DNA of 64,000 bases from the NCBI RefSeq assembly GCF_001425055.1, contig NZ_LMDK01000021.1, positions 1 through 64,000 on the forward strand, read 5' to 3'. The position numbers and the translations under genes were made by a program. Source of the DNA: Pelomonas sp. Root1237 (GTDB taxonomy: Bacteria; Pseudomonadota; Gammaproteobacteria; Burkholderiales; Burkholderiaceae_C). The notes below the pieces were generated by a model, which was given only the letters and a program-made list of their open reading frames with translations, was not told the origin of the DNA and did not search any database. Numbering within the stretch: position 1 is the first letter of the stretch; each line of letters begins with the position of its first letter. Of this stretch, positions 14,293 through 24,923 are shown piece after piece.

Positions 14293-16683
14293 ATGAGTAC
14301 TGCCGGTGTGACGCGTCGCAATTTTGTCCAAGGTGTCGGTGCCGTCGGGCTTGCCACGGCAGGCCATGCGGTGGCGGCTCAGTCCGATCAGCCGCTCTAC
14401 AAGCAGGCGTCCGCAGGCGTGGCGGTGCGCGTCAAGGACCTGCTTTCCCGCATGACGCTGGAGGAGAAGGTGGCCCAGACCATGTGCATCTGGATCGGCA
14501 AGAACCGCGTGCAGAACGAACGCGGCGACTTCGACGCGGCGCAGGCCGCGCAGGCGCTGCCGCACGGCTTGGGCATGCTTGCCCGGCCGAGTGACCGCAA
14601 GGGCGTGGACAACACCAACGCCGGCGCAGATGCCAATATGGCCAACCGCACGGCGGCCGAGACGGCAGCCTATGTCAATGCCGCCCAGGCCTGGGCGGTG
14701 CAGCGCACGCGGCTGGGCATTCCGCTGTTCATGCACGAGGAAAGTCTGCATGGCTACGCGGCGCGCGACGCGACCTGCTTCCCGCAGGCGATCGGCCTGG
14801 CGTCCTCCTTCGACCCAGCGCTGATCGAGCGGATCTATTCGGTCTGCGCGCGGGAGATGCGGGCGCGGGGTGCCAACCTCGCCTTGGCGCCGGTCGTCGA
14901 TGTCTGCCGCGATCCGCGTTGGGGCCGCGTGGAGGAGACCCTCGGCGAAGACCCCTACCTGACGAGCGTGCTGGGCAAGGCGGCGGTCATTGGCTTCTCC
15001 GGCACCGAGCGCAAGCTGGCGCCGGCCAAGGTGCTGGCGACGCTCAAGCACATGACCGGCCATGGTCAGCCCGAGCGCGGCATCAACACCGCGCCGGCGC
15101 AGATCTCCGAGCGGGTGCTGCGCGAAGTCTTCTTCCCGCCGTTCGAGAAGATCATCCGCGAGACGCCGATTGCGGCCGTCATGCCGTCGTACAACGAGAT
15201 CGACGGCATCCCTTCACATGCCAACCCGTGGCTGCTGAAAACCATCCTGCGCGGCGAATGGGGCTTCAAGGGCCTGACGGTCTCGGACTACTTCGCGATC
15301 GGGGATCTGGTGTCGCGCCACCGGCTGGTGCCTGACATGAAGGAGGCGGCTTATCGCGCCTTCACCGCCGGGGTCGACATCGAAACGCCTGACACCGGCG
15401 GCTTCCCCGAGCTCGTCAACCTGGTGAAGGCCGGCCGCATCAAGGAGGCCGAGCTCGACGTGGTCGTGCGCCGCATCCTGGAGCTGAAGTTCCTCGCCGG
15501 ATTGTTTGAAGACCCGTATGTCGACGCCAGCAAGGCGGACGGCCTGACCGCCACACCGGACGCGGTGGCCCTGGCGCGTGAAGCGGCGGTGCGATCCGTC
15601 GTGCTGTTGAAGAACGACGGGGTACTGCCACTCGACGGCAAAAAGGTCGGCAAGCTGCTGCTGCTCGGCACGCATGCCAAGGACACGCCCATCGGCGGCT
15701 ACTCCGACATTCCCCGCCATGTGGTGTCCATCCACGACGCACTGGCCAGCGAAGCGAAGTCGCAGGGCTTCGCCTTCGAGTACCGGGAAGCCGTGCGCTT
15801 GACCGAGAAGCGCGAGTGGACGGAAGACGAAGTGCGTTTCATCGCCCCGGCGGTCAATGCCCGCCTCATCGCGGAGGCCGTCGAGGCGGCCAAGGCGGCA
15901 GACACGATCGTGATGGTGCTGGGCGACAACGAACAGACCACCCGCGAGGCGTGGTCGGACACCCATCTGGGCGACCGCGACTCGCTGGAACTGATCGGCC
16001 AGCAGAACGACCTGGCGGCCGCCATCTTCGCGTTGAACAAGCCGACGGTCGTCTTCCTGCTGAACGGCAAACCGCTGGCGATCAACCTGCTGAAGGCCAA
16101 GGCCGGCGCCATCATCGAAGGCTGGTACCTCGGGCAGGAAACCGGCCATGCGGCCGCCGACATCCTGTTCGGCCGCGCCAACCCGGGCGGCAAGCTGCCC
16201 ATCAGCTTCCCCCGCAACGTGGGGCAACTGCCCGTGTACTACAACGCCAAGCCAACGGCCAGCCGCGGCTACCTCGGCAGCGACAACACACCGCTCTATC
16301 CCTTCGGTTTCGGCCTGAGCTACACGACGTTTGCGCTGTCAGCGCCGCGCCTGTCCAAGGCAACCATCGGGCCGGCGGACAGCGTGACGGTCTCGGTGGA
16401 CGTCACCAATACCGGCAAGCGCCAGGGCGACGAGGTGGTGCAGCTCTACATCCGCGATGACATTTCGTCGGTGACCCGACCCGTCAAGGAACTCAAGGGC
16501 TTCGCCCGCGTGACGCTGGCACCCGGCGAAAAGCGGACCGTCACCCTCACGATCACGCCAGCAGAACTCCAGTTCTACGGCATGGACATGAAGCGCGTCG
16601 TCGAGCCCGGCAGCTTCACCATCATGGCCGGCCCCAACAGCGTCGATCTGAAGACCACCACTTTGACGGTTGCTGCGGCCTGA
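14293..16683 (+). CDS. GH3 beta-glycosidase (beta-glucosidase/xylosidase type), Tat-exported
   Basis: A 796-residue glycoside hydrolase family 3 enzyme. The start follows an excellent GAAGGAGA site. The N-terminus has a twin-arginine signal (TRRNFVQGVGAVGLATAG ... AVAA), predicting folded export. The (beta/alpha)8 domain includes KHMTGHG and the catalytic nucleophile Asp332 in LTVSDYFAIG. It is followed by the alpha/beta sandwich domain and a C-terminal FnIII-like domain (from about residue 695). The adjacent GH31 gene starts five bases after its stop, so the two likely act on one glycan. Beta-glucosidase versus beta-xylosidase cannot be decided from sequence alone. Confidence 0.9.
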   Translation: MSTAGVTRRNFVQGVGAVGLATAGHAVAAQSDQPLYKQASAGVAVRVKDLLSRMTLEEKVAQTMCIWIGKNRVQNERGDFDAAQAAQALPHGLGMLARPSDRKGVDNTNAGADANMANRTAAETAAYVNAAQAWAVQRTRLGIPLFMHEESLHGYAARDATCFPQAIGLASSFDPALIERIYSVCAREMRARGANLALAPVVDVCRDPRWGRVEETLGEDPYLTSVLGKAAVIGFSGTERKLAPAKVLATLKHMTGHGQPERGINTAPAQISERVLREVFFPPFEKIIRETPIAAVMPSYNEIDGIPSHANPWLLKTILRGEWGFKGLTVSDYFAIGDLVSRHRLVPDMKEAAYRAFTAGVDIETPDTGGFPELVNLVKAGRIKEAELDVVVRRILELKFLAGLFEDPYVDASKADGLTATPDAVALAREAAVRSVVLLKNDGVLPLDGKKVGKLLLLGTHAKDTPIGGYSDIPRHVVSIHDALASEAKSQGFAFEYREAVRLTEKREWTEDEVRFIAPAVNARLIAEAVEAAKAADTIVMVLGDNEQTTREAWSDTHLGDRDSLELIGQQNDLAAAIFALNKPTVVFLLNGKPLAINLLKAKAGAIIEGWYLGQETGHAAADILFGRANPGGKLPISFPRNVGQLPVYYNAKPTASRGYLGSDNTPLYPFGFGLSYTTFALSAPRLSKATIGPADSVTVSVDVTNTGKRQGDEVVQLYIRDDISSVTRPVKELKGFARVTLAPGEKRTVTLTITPAELQFYGMDMKRVVEPGSFTIMAGPNSVDLKTTTLTVAAA

Positions 16684-16688
16684 ACGAC

Positions 16689-19565
16689 ATGACGCCATCA
16701 CTCTCGCTTTCCGTGCTCGCCACGACGTTGCTGGCGACGGCGGCTTCCTTCGCCGGCACCTACCAGCAAACGCCCACGGGCGTGTTGGTGAGGCCCGATA
16801 CGGGCAGCGTGAAGGAGCTGCGCCTGAATGCCATCACGGAGTCGATCATCCAGGTCGTCGGCGTCGACGATCCGGCGCGTGCGCAGATCGAGTCGCTGAT
16901 GGCCGTCGCCAAGCCAAGCGGACGCTTCACCGTGAAGGCCGGCCCCGACGCCGTGACGCTCGATGCAGGCAAGGCGTCGGCCCAGGTGTCGCTGAAGGAT
17001 GGCCGGGTCACCTTCCTTGACGCCAAGGGTGTCGCCGTGCTGACGACTGAGCGGGCCGACCTCCAGCCGGTCATGGTCGAGGGCCGGCCCTACGTCGCTC
17101 CCTCCGCCCAGTTCAACCGGGGCACGACCGAGGCGTTCTACGGCCTGGGGCAGCACCAGAACGCGCAGATGGACTTGAACGGCGAAGACGTCGAGCTGCG
17201 CCAGCACAACATGGACATCGCCATCCCGTTCGTCGTGTCCGACAGGAACTACGGCGTGCTCTGGGACAACGCCTCCGTCACGCGCTTCGGCAACCCGCAG
17301 CGCTTCGGGCTGGCCAGCCGTGACTTGAAGCTCACCGCGCTGGACGGCGCCAGCGGCCTGACGGCGAAGTACTACGTCGACGATCAATTGATCCTGACCC
17401 GCGTGGAGCCTGACATCCGCTATCAGTTCCTCAGCGATGTCCGCAACTACTGGCCCACCGACGCCGCGCTGAGCAAGGCCGCCACCCGCGGCAGGAAGGT
17501 CAGGGTCGTCTGGGAGGGCACGGCCACTTCCGACAAGCCGGGGCTGCACAAGATGCGCCTGTTCGCTTCGGACTACGTGACGCTGAAGGTCGACGGCAAG
17601 ACCCTCTTCGACCATGGCATCTGGCGCGCGAATTGGAACGGCTGGTACAACAATTTCGAGCAGCCGTTCAGCCCAGGCAAGCCGGTCAGCCTGCATGTCG
17701 AATGGCGGCCGACGAGCGGTCTCATCTCGCTGCACCACTCCGACCCCGAGCCGGCCGCCGACAGGCATTCGCTGCGCTTTGCGTCCGAAGCCGGCACCGG
17801 CCTGAGCTACTACTTCATCGGCGCCGATTCCATCCAGGGCGTCATCCGCGGCTACCACCAGGTCACCGGCATCCCGCCGATGATGCCGAAATGGGCCTAC
17901 GGCTTCTGGCAGTCCCGGCAGCGCTACCGCACCCAGGCCGAGTTGCTCGGCGTGCTCAAGACCTACCGCGCCAACCGCTGGCCCATCGACAACATCGTGC
18001 AGGACTGGTTCTACTGGCCGGAGGACCAGTGGGGCAGCCATGCCTTCGATGCAGCACGCTTCCCCGATCCCAAGGGCATGGTCGATGAAGTGCATCGCCA
18101 GCATGCCCGGATCATGATTTCGATCTGGGGCAAGTTCTATCCCAACACCGCCAACTACAAGGAGCTGGACGCCAAGGGCTATATGTGGCGCCGCAATGTC
18201 GAACTCGGCATGAAGGATTGGGTGGGGGCAGGCCATCTCAACAGCCACTTCTCGCCCTACAACCAGGAAGCGCGGGACGTCTTCTACCGCCAGATGAAGA
18301 GGCCCCTGGTCGACCTCGGCTTCGACGCCTGGTGGATGGACAACACCGAACCCGACGTGCGCTCCAACGCCAGCCCCGAGGAACTCGCCGAACTGATCAC
18401 GCCGACGCAGATGGGGCCGGGTGCGCTGGTGACCAACGCCTACTCCACCATGAGCACCCAGGCCGTTCACGACGGCCTGCAGCGGGACCGCCCGGACGTG
18501 CGCCATTTCATCCTGACCCGCTCCGGCTTCGCGGGCGTGCAGCGAAACGCGGCGGCCGTGTGGTCGGGGGATGTCGTCGGCACCTGGGACAACCTGTACA
18601 AGCAGATCTCGGCAGGAGTGCAGACCGGGTTTTCAGGCGTGCCCAACTGGACGCACGACATCGGCGGCTATTCCCAGGAAGCCCGGTTTCAGGACAAGTC
18701 GGTTGCGGGGCTTCAGGAGAACCGCGTGGCAGGCGGCGTGCGTACCGCCGAAGACCTGAAGGAGTGGCAGGAGCTGAATCAGCGCTGGTGGCAGTTCGGC
18801 ACCTTGTCACCCTTGATGCGCAGCCACGGCGAAGGCGTGAAGCGCGAGATCCACGAAATCTCGCCCGAAGGGTCCGCCATGCGGGCCAACATGGTGTGGT
18901 TCCTGGAGCTGCGCTACCGGCTGATGCCCTATATCTACACGGCTGCCGCGGACAGCCACTACGAAGGCGCACCCATCATGCGCGGCCTGGCACTCGACTT
19001 CCCGGCAGACGCCACGGCCAAGAAGATCGCCGACCAATACCTGTTCGGCAAATCGATGCTGGCGGCGCCGGTGACGCGGTATGGCGCAACGTCCCGCCCG
19101 GTCTACTTCCCGGGCACATCGACCTGGTTCAACGTCTGGACGGGTGAGACGGTCAAAGGCGGCCAGACGCGAACCGTGGCCGCCCCGCTGGACCAGATAC
19201 CCCTTTACGTCAAAGCGGGCGCCATCGTGCCCATGGGGCCCGTCACGCAATATGTGGACGAGAAGCCCGACGCGCCGTTGACCATCCACGTCTATACCGG
19301 TGCCGATGGAAGCTACAGCCTCTACGAAGACGACGGCATCTCAAACTCGTACAAGGCCGGCCAGTACACGCGCATCCCGTTTGTCTATGACGACAAGCGC
19401 GCCGAAGTCACCATCGGGCCGCGCTCCGGGGGCTATGCGGGCATGGTGACGAAGAGAACCTTCAACATCCGCTTCCTCAAACCCGGCGACCGCACCGTCG
19501 ACTTCGATGCGCCTGCTATTCCCGTGACCTATTCAGGAGACCGTATCGTCGTCAAGGCGCTGTAA
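16689..19565 (+). CDS. GH31 alpha-glycosidase with PA14-like insert (probable alpha-xylosidase)
   Basis: A 958-residue family 31 glycosidase with a Sec-type signal peptide (MTPSLSLSVLATTLLATAA). After the N-terminal beta domain there is a PA14-like insert at about 275-360 (HKMRLFASDYVTLKVDGKT region), then the catalytic barrel. The nucleophile is Asp551 (WWMDNTEPD) and the acid/base is Asp628 (WSGD). A DUF5110-type C-terminal domain follows. GH31 with a PA14 insert is the architecture of Cellvibrio alpha-xylosidase acting on xyloglucan oligosaccharides. Pairing with GH3 fits stepwise removal of xylose and glucose. The substrate is an inference. Confidence 0.88.
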   Translation: MTPSLSLSVLATTLLATAASFAGTYQQTPTGVLVRPDTGSVKELRLNAITESIIQVVGVDDPARAQIESLMAVAKPSGRFTVKAGPDAVTLDAGKASAQVSLKDGRVTFLDAKGVAVLTTERADLQPVMVEGRPYVAPSAQFNRGTTEAFYGLGQHQNAQMDLNGEDVELRQHNMDIAIPFVVSDRNYGVLWDNASVTRFGNPQRFGLASRDLKLTALDGASGLTAKYYVDDQLILTRVEPDIRYQFLSDVRNYWPTDAALSKAATRGRKVRVVWEGTATSDKPGLHKMRLFASDYVTLKVDGKTLFDHGIWRANWNGWYNNFEQPFSPGKPVSLHVEWRPTSGLISLHHSDPEPAADRHSLRFASEAGTGLSYYFIGADSIQGVIRGYHQVTGIPPMMPKWAYGFWQSRQRYRTQAELLGVLKTYRANRWPIDNIVQDWFYWPEDQWGSHAFDAARFPDPKGMVDEVHRQHARIMISIWGKFYPNTANYKELDAKGYMWRRNVELGMKDWVGAGHLNSHFSPYNQEARDVFYRQMKRPLVDLGFDAWWMDNTEPDVRSNASPEELAELITPTQMGPGALVTNAYSTMSTQAVHDGLQRDRPDVRHFILTRSGFAGVQRNAAAVWSGDVVGTWDNLYKQISAGVQTGFSGVPNWTHDIGGYSQEARFQDKSVAGLQENRVAGGVRTAEDLKEWQELNQRWWQFGTLSPLMRSHGEGVKREIHEISPEGSAMRANMVWFLELRYRLMPYIYTAAADSHYEGAPIMRGLALDFPADATAKKIADQYLFGKSMLAAPVTRYGATSRPVYFPGTSTWFNVWTGETVKGGQTRTVAAPLDQIPLYVKAGAIVPMGPVTQYVDEKPDAPLTIHVYTGADGSYSLYEDDGISNSYKAGQYTRIPFVYDDKRAEVTIGPRSGGYAGMVTKRTFNIRFLKPGDRTVDFDAPAIPVTYSGDRIVVKAL

Positions 19566-19693
19566 GGGCACCGTCGGCGAATGGGACCACGGCAGAAGGC
19601 GCCGCGTCACGGCTTGAACAGATCGACGCGATTTGTGATGAGGCCAACGATGCCGAGCGGCGACCGATCGCTTGATCGACGGCCAAGCAAGCG

Positions 19694-20383
19694 TTAGAGC
19701 GACGGAAAGCGAATCGCACCTTCCGCGGGTAACTTGTACATGCACGCAACGAATAGCGGGCTGACGAGCCAGCCGTTCAGCCAGGAACATACCGATGGCA
19801 GGTTCAGCGTTGCAAACCATCCCGGCTCCACCGAGGCGAACTGGCGGACGAAGGGCAACACTGCCAAGTCGGTGGCGCATGGCGTGGCGCCGCCCAAGCA
19901 GGGCGCGCTTTGCAGCCGTGCCTCTAGCGGTCGCAGAAGCACATCCAGCGCCCTGTCGCGGTGTGCGTCTGGCGTGAGGGTCTCACTCGCGTAGCGCTGG
20001 GAGTACTTCCAGCGGTCCAGGTGATGCTTGAAGTCGCCGTCGTTTCGCTGTACCAGGTCAAGGTTCGCAGGCGACTGCGCCCGCGCCCACCAGCCCTGCG
20101 CATCGGGCGCGGCCAGTGCCCAGCGCATGATGTCCCAACTCTCCTCGATCACGCTGCCATCGGGCAACTGCAGCACTGGTACCGTAGCCTTGGGCGATAG
20201 GGCCAGCAAGCTTGCTGGCTTGTCGCGCAAGCTGACCTCCACCGCCTCGAAGGCCCGCCCGGCCTGCAGCAGCGCCATCCGTGCTCTCATGGCGTAGGGG
20301 CAGCGGCGAAAGGTGTAGAGCCGCGGCAACTGTGGCCCTGGGGTGGTGAGTGGTGCGTGCGGTGTCAGGGTCGATGCGTGCAT
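19694..20383 (-). CDS. glutathione S-transferase family protein
   Basis: A 229-residue protein. The N-terminal thioredoxin-fold GST domain carries a glutaredoxin-like CPYA motif (LYTFRRCPYAMRAR) and the cis-Pro/SNAIL-type segment ATVPVLQLPDGSVIEES. An all-alpha C-terminal domain follows. The Cys motif suggests an omega- or glutaredoxin-like GST acting on glutathione mixed disulfides. The start at MHASTLTPHAP is chosen because the frame upstream is not protein-like. The gene converges on GH31. Confidence 0.8.
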   Translation of the reverse strand: MHASTLTPHAPLTTPGPQLPRLYTFRRCPYAMRARMALLQAGRAFEAVEVSLRDKPASLLALSPKATVPVLQLPDGSVIEESWDIMRWALAAPDAQGWWARAQSPANLDLVQRNDGDFKHHLDRWKYSQRYASETLTPDAHRDRALDVLLRPLEARLQSAPCLGGATPCATDLAVLPFVRQFASVEPGWFATLNLPSVCSWLNGWLVSPLFVACMYKLPAEGAIRFPSL

Positions 20384-20606
20384 GGGTGAGGTCTGTGCAG
20401 CTACGCACGTCGATCTGGATCGCAGCCCCAGGTCACTGGAGGCTGGGTGGCCAATGGTCGCACCGCGGGGCCTCGCCAGAGGCCCGTGACAAGCGTTATT
20501 CGACCAAGGCCGAAGTGTGGCTGCAGTCAACAGAAGCCTCGAAAGCTGGTGGAGCCCTTCACAATCACGATCCGCGCCCGCTTGTTCGAGATGTCTACCT
20601 TTCATC

Positions 20607-21089
20607 ATGGATAAATTCTTGCTGCAGCAGCAGGTGTTGGAACGGCTCGCCGAAGACCTGCTGCAAGCCGAACAGGCAGCGCGGGCGGCCCATGAAACGG
20701 CAACTCACGAAGAAAATATCGCCGAGAACAAATACGACACGTTGGGTCTGGAAGCGGCCTACCTGGCCACCGGCCAAGCTCGTCGCGCCCAAGCCATCCG
20801 CCAGGCGATGGCCAATTGGCGCCAATTCCGCCCGCGCCCCTACGACGCCGGCAAAGGCATACAGCTCGGCGCGCTGGTCTGCCTGGTCGATGCCGACGAC
20901 AAGCAGCAACAGCTCTTTCTCGGCCCGGCTGGGGGCAGCATGAAGTTGGTCAGCGGCGCTCAGACCATTCAGGTCATCAGCAGCGAATCCCCGTTGGGCA
21001 AGGCCATGCTGGGCAAATGTGAGGGTGACGAGGTGTCGATACAGGCGGCTCTGATCCGACAGCGGTTTGAGGTGCTGCGGGTTCATTGA
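20607..21089 (+). CDS. GreA/GreB-like transcription factor
   Basis: A 160-residue protein starting MDKFLLQQQVLERL. The N-terminal third is a charged helical segment (probable coiled coil). The C-terminal half resembles the FKBP-like domain of Gre factors, including SPLGKAMLGKCEGDEVSI near residues 128-145. Gre factors bind in the RNA polymerase secondary channel. The N-terminal coiled coil is shorter and different from GreA, so cleavage stimulation is not assured. No neighbour suggests an operon. Confidence 0.7.
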   Translation: MDKFLLQQQVLERLAEDLLQAEQAARAAHETATHEENIAENKYDTLGLEAAYLATGQARRAQAIRQAMANWRQFRPRPYDAGKGIQLGALVCLVDADDKQQQLFLGPAGGSMKLVSGAQTIQVISSESPLGKAMLGKCEGDEVSIQAALIRQRFEVLRVH

Positions 21090-21311
21090 GCCGCAAGCAA
21101 GGTCACGGCGACTTGATCAGAAATCAATCGCCCCAACCCCTTCAGGAAGCTCCGCACAACTCCTGGCGAGCTATGCGGAGTTCGTTCGGGCTCTCGGCCT
21201 CGCGCACATCAATTCACTTCGGTCGCACTGACTGCAAGGCTTGTAGAGGTTGCCGTCATCGGCTCACCCGTCGACGCGGCAGCAGCGACGCCCGCTTGCC
21301 GGCAGTCCCGG
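21090..21311. other. intergenic region between convergent genes
   Basis: 222 bp between the Gre-like gene and the chemoreceptor. It contains a CTCCGCA/TGCGGAG inverted repeat spanning about 21151-21181 with no following T-run. I see nothing else. Confidence 0.4.
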
Positions 21312-22862
21312 TCAGCTCAGCTTGAAGCTGCTCACCAGCCCCGCCAGCCGCACGGCCTGTTCCTTCAGCGACTGAGCCGCTGCGGCGGACTCTTCCACCA
21401 GCGCTGCGTTCTGCTGCGTCATCTGGTCCAGCTCTGTCACGGTGCCGTTGACCTGACGCAGCCCCTGGCTCTGCTCGACGGCGGCGGCGCTGATCTCGCC
21501 AATGATGTCGGTCACACGTTGCACGGAGCCGACGATGTCGGTCATGGTCGTGCCGGCGTCGTTGACGAGATGCGTGCCGGCCTCGACGCGCTCGACGCTG
21601 GCGCCGATCAGCGCCTTGATCTCGCGGGCCGCTTCCGCAGAGCGCTGGGCCAGCGAGCGCACTTCGCCGGCCACGACTGCGAAGCCGCGGCCCTGCTCGC
21701 CCGCGCGGGCCGCTTCCACCGCGGCGTTCAGCGCCAGGATATTGGTCTGGAAGGCGATGCCGTCGATGGTGCCGATGATGTCGGCGATCTTGCGGCTGGC
21801 GTTGTTGATCTCACCCATGGTGCTGACGACGCGCGACACGACCTCGCCACCGCGGCCGGCCGTCTCGGCGGCAGCGCCGGCCAGCTGCTTGGCCGTCATG
21901 GCCGAGTCAGCGCTCTGACTGACGGTACCGGTCAACTGCGTCATCGAGCTGGAGGCCTGCTGCAGGTTGGACGCCGTCTGCTCGGTGCGCTGCGACAGGT
22001 CCATGTTGCCGCTGGCCACCTCGCTGGAGGCGACCTGGATGCTCTCGGCCGACTCGCGCACCTGGCCGACGATCTCGGACAGCGACTTCTGCATGGCGGC
22101 CAGGGCCTGCATCATCTCGGCGGACTCGTCCGTGCCGCTGGCCTCGGGGGCACGCGACAGGTCACCGCCGGCCATGCGTTCGGCAAAGCGCTTGGCTGCC
22201 ACCAGCGGGCCGATGATGGAGCGCGAGATCAGCACGGCCAGCGCGCCGCCCACGATGACGCAGACGACGAAGGCGACGATGAAGCCGACGAAGACGTTGC
22301 CCACCAGCTTGTCCACCGTCGCAAAGATGTCATCGCCGCGCTTCTTCAGGTCGGCCTCGATGTTGTTGAGCATGGACAGCGCCGGCTCATAGGCGACGTC
22401 CGCAGCCTTCATCTCCTCGAAGGCCGATTGGGCGTCGGCGAAACCATCTGCGCTGATCTTGTCGGCCACCGGCTTGACGGCCTTGCGGTAGTCGGCCATC
22501 AGCACACGGAACTTCGCCAGCGCCTCGCGACCCTTGTCTTCGGTCGTCATCTTGCCGAAGTCGTCCATCGCCTTGTCCAGGCCCGCCTGGGCGCCGTCCC
22601 ACTCCTTGCGGGCCCGTGCCATGCCTTCCTTGTTGAAGATGGAGGCCACCAGCGTCGATGTGGCCGTCTTGCTCTGCAACAGGTGGCTGCGGGCCGCAAC
22701 AGTGATGTTGGACGTCGGGATGAGCTTCTGCGTGATGCCCTGGATGGCCTTCTGCGACACGTTCAGGCCAAAGCCACCGACGGCAACCAGCAGCGCCGTC
22801 ATCGCCAGGATGATGCCGAAGGCCAGCCAGAGGCGGGCTTGGATACGCAGGCGTCGCAGCAT
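21312..22862 (-). CDS. methyl-accepting chemotaxis protein
   Basis: A 516-residue transmembrane chemoreceptor: membrane helix at about 12-32, four-helix-bundle ligand domain (about 33-190), second membrane helix (about 191-213), HAMP, then the cytoplasmic signalling hairpin with the conserved tip [19 protein letters not shown]. It ends at SSFKLS soon after the methylation helices, without a CheR-tethering pentapeptide. The ATG at 22862 is preferred because GAGGAG lies just before it. No che genes are in the window. Confidence 0.92.
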   Translation of the reverse strand: MLRRLRIQARLWLAFGIILAMTALLVAVGGFGLNVSQKAIQGITQKLIPTSNITVAARSHLLQSKTATSTLVASIFNKEGMARARKEWDGAQAGLDKAMDDFGKMTTEDKGREALAKFRVLMADYRKAVKPVADKISADGFADAQSAFEEMKAADVAYEPALSMLNNIEADLKKRGDDIFATVDKLVGNVFVGFIVAFVVCVIVGGALAVLISRSIIGPLVAAKRFAERMAGGDLSRAPEASGTDESAEMMQALAAMQKSLSEIVGQVRESAESIQVASSEVASGNMDLSQRTEQTASNLQQASSSMTQLTGTVSQSADSAMTAKQLAGAAAETAGRGGEVVSRVVSTMGEINNASRKIADIIGTIDGIAFQTNILALNAAVEAARAGEQGRGFAVVAGEVRSLAQRSAEAAREIKALIGASVERVEAGTHLVNDAGTTMTDIVGSVQRVTDIIGEISAAAVEQSQGLRQVNGTVTELDQMTQQNAALVEESAAAAQSLKEQAVRLAGLVSSFKLS

Positions 22863-22980
22863 GGCGGTTCTCCTCGTGGGAAAGGGCAATCAGAAATAGC
22901 CGCTGATTGAAGCAGAAACCCGCACGGGCAGATACAAATGCGCTGGTAGGCTCGCGGCATCGTTCACGGCACAGCCCACC

Positions 22981-23745
22981 ATGAGCTTTTTGGCCATCGA
23001 CATCGGCAACACCCGGCTCAAGTGGGCCGTCTATGAAGACGGCGCCGAACCTGGCAGCCCGCCGACGCAGCACGGTGCCGTTTTCCTGGAGAACATCGAC
23101 CGCCTCGCCGACGAGGCTTGGCAAGCCCTGGCCCCGCCGTCACGCATTCTGGGCAGCAACGTGGCCGGCGACGCGGTGCGCCGCCGTGTCGAGGAGCAGA
23201 TGGAGCACTGGGACCTGGTGCCCCGCTGGGTCGTGCCCGCCGCCGAGGCGGCCGGCGTGAGAAACGGCTACGACCACCCGACGCGCCTGGGCGCCGACCG
23301 CTGGGTGGCCGTCATCGGCGCCCATGCGCACGCCAAGAAGCGCGGCTTCGAAGGCCCGGTGCTGGTGGTCATGGTGGGTACGGCGGTGACGGTGGACGCG
23401 CTGTCCACCGACGGCGAGTTCCTGGGCGGCCTCATCCTGCCCGGCCACGGCATCATGCTGCGCGCGCTGGAAGGCGGCACCGCCGGCCTGCGTGTGCCGA
23501 CGGGCGAGGTGCGCGACTTCCCGACCAACACCAGCGACGCGTTGACGACGGGCGGCACCTTCGCCATCACCGGCGCCATCGAACGCATGTTCCGCCTGCT
23601 GGCCAAGCGCGAGGGCCGCGAGCCCCTGCTGCTGATGACGGGCGGTGCAGGTTGGAAGGTGGCGCCGGCGCTGGATGCGCCTCATGAACTCATCGAAGGG
23701 TTGATCTTCGATGGGCTGCTGGCGATCAACGCGGCGCGGACTTGA
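22981..23745 (+). CDS. coaX: type III pantothenate kinase
   Basis: A 254-residue ASKHA-fold kinase catalysing the first step of coenzyme A synthesis. Family motifs are [10 protein letters not shown] (6-15), the RLGADRWVA segment, [13 protein letters not shown] with the catalytic Asp, and GGLILPG. It is transcribed divergently from the chemoreceptor with 118 bp between starts. Confidence 0.94.
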   Translation: MSFLAIDIGNTRLKWAVYEDGAEPGSPPTQHGAVFLENIDRLADEAWQALAPPSRILGSNVAGDAVRRRVEEQMEHWDLVPRWVVPAAEAAGVRNGYDHPTRLGADRWVAVIGAHAHAKKRGFEGPVLVVMVGTAVTVDALSTDGEFLGGLILPGHGIMLRALEGGTAGLRVPTGEVRDFPTNTSDALTTGGTFAITGAIERMFRLLAKREGREPLLLMTGGAGWKVAPALDAPHELIEGLIFDGLLAINAART

Positions 23746-23792
23746 CCCACACGTACGACGCCGCCGGCCGCACAACCCGACGGCTGCCGCGA

Positions 23793-24512
23793 TCAGAGAA
23801 GATCAGTCCTCGCACCGGGCCAGTCTGCAGCGGCCGCGATGGCGGCGGCCTTGAAGTTCGCCGCCTGCAGCAACAGATCGACCACCTGCCCAGCCAGTAG
23901 CTTTCCTGCTAGCGAATCGCTCGGGTAGTGCAGGCCGGCCACCTCACGGTTTAGGGCGATATCGGCAGCGGCGGCCAGCAACTTGTCCGTCAATTGCGGA
24001 AAGAGGCGCGCATAGAAGTAGGCCAGCGCGTGCGCCTGCGTCGAATGTCCGCTGGGATAGGCAGGGTGGGCAGGATAGAACGGCGCGCCCTTGGGGTACA
24101 TCGGTTCAACGTCCTCGCAGCACATGAACGGGCGCCCCCGGCTGAACACCCGCTTGAAGTAGTAGATCGGGCGGTCGAGGTTGTCGTACAGCAACCTCAG
24201 CGCGGTCCACGTGGCGGGCTTGGTTCCGAACACCAGCGGCCCGACGATGGCCTGGATCGTTTCAGTTGCCGAATACACGGTGCCTTCTGCCTGCTGGCAG
24301 ATCGCAGTCTTCCTGGCCGGCCTCTCGACCTTCAGCTCAACCAGGTATCGGCATTCGTAGGCCTGTCTCCGCTGCGGCGGTACGGCCAACGTGATCAGGC
24401 TGCGCCAGTTCAGGGGCAGGTCTGGCGGATTGCGCCCGGCATCCGTCAATAGATCGGGTTTCCATTCGCCATCCGCAAACAGACAGTCATCTGCGCAAGG
24501 ACATTCGCTCAT
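23793..24512 (-). CDS. PAP2-superfamily phosphatase
   Basis: A 239-residue protein with the three-part PAP2/vanadium-haloperoxidase motif: KRVFSRGRPF, PSGHSTQAHALAYF and NREVAGLHYPSDSLAG, giving the catalytic His residues. It lacks obvious membrane helices, so it looks like a soluble class A acid phosphatase-type enzyme. The N-terminus (MSECPCADDC) is Cys-rich and carries no signal peptide. A 97-residue gene of unknown function lies 51 bp upstream on the same strand and may share its transcript. Confidence 0.8.
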   Translation of the reverse strand: MSECPCADDCLFADGEWKPDLLTDAGRNPPDLPLNWRSLITLAVPPQRRQAYECRYLVELKVERPARKTAICQQAEGTVYSATETIQAIVGPLVFGTKPATWTALRLLYDNLDRPIYYFKRVFSRGRPFMCCEDVEPMYPKGAPFYPAHPAYPSGHSTQAHALAYFYARLFPQLTDKLLAAAADIALNREVAGLHYPSDSLAGKLLAGQVVDLLLQAANFKAAAIAAAADWPGARTDLL

Positions 24513-24563
24513 ATTCGCCTCCCTGGCGCCAGAGTGCTGCCTCTGGCTTGAACCGTTGTGAAA

Positions 24564-24857
24564 TCAGCTTTTATCGATCTTCACCAGATGCACCGACAAC
24601 GCATCCTTGAACCAGCCCGGGTGTGCGTCGCGCCATTCATGAGCAGCCTGCTCCGTGCCCAAAGCCATTGAGGGAAAACACTGGAGCTCGGTGGCTGCCG
24701 CGCCCTTTGCATACGATGCGACTTCGGCAATGAACGGCGGCCGGTCGTCAGCCTTGGGCCAGGTGACGGGTTCATTTGGGGTGCCCTTGGGAACGACCCT
24801 CAGCCAGACGTGGCACGGAAGCAAGACCGTCTTCTGCTCCCATTCGATTTCTCTCAT
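24564..24857 (-). CDS. small protein of unknown function
   Basis: A 97-residue, Trp- and Pro-rich soluble protein starting MREIEWEQKTVLL. The start is preceded by a purine-rich stretch (rc of CATTCCTCCG, i.e. CGGAGG) that fits a ribosome-binding site. I do not recognise the family. It probably forms a two-gene unit with the PAP2 phosphatase. Confidence 0.6.
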   Translation of the reverse strand: MREIEWEQKTVLLPCHVWLRVVPKGTPNEPVTWPKADDRPPFIAEVASYAKGAAATELQCFPSMALGTEQAAHEWRDAHPGWFKDALSVHLVKIDKS

Positions 24858-24923
24858 TACATTCCTCCGTTGGTGTGTTCTGACACGGCGTCAGCGTCGC
24901 AAGGGTAGTGGCAGTAAACCGGC

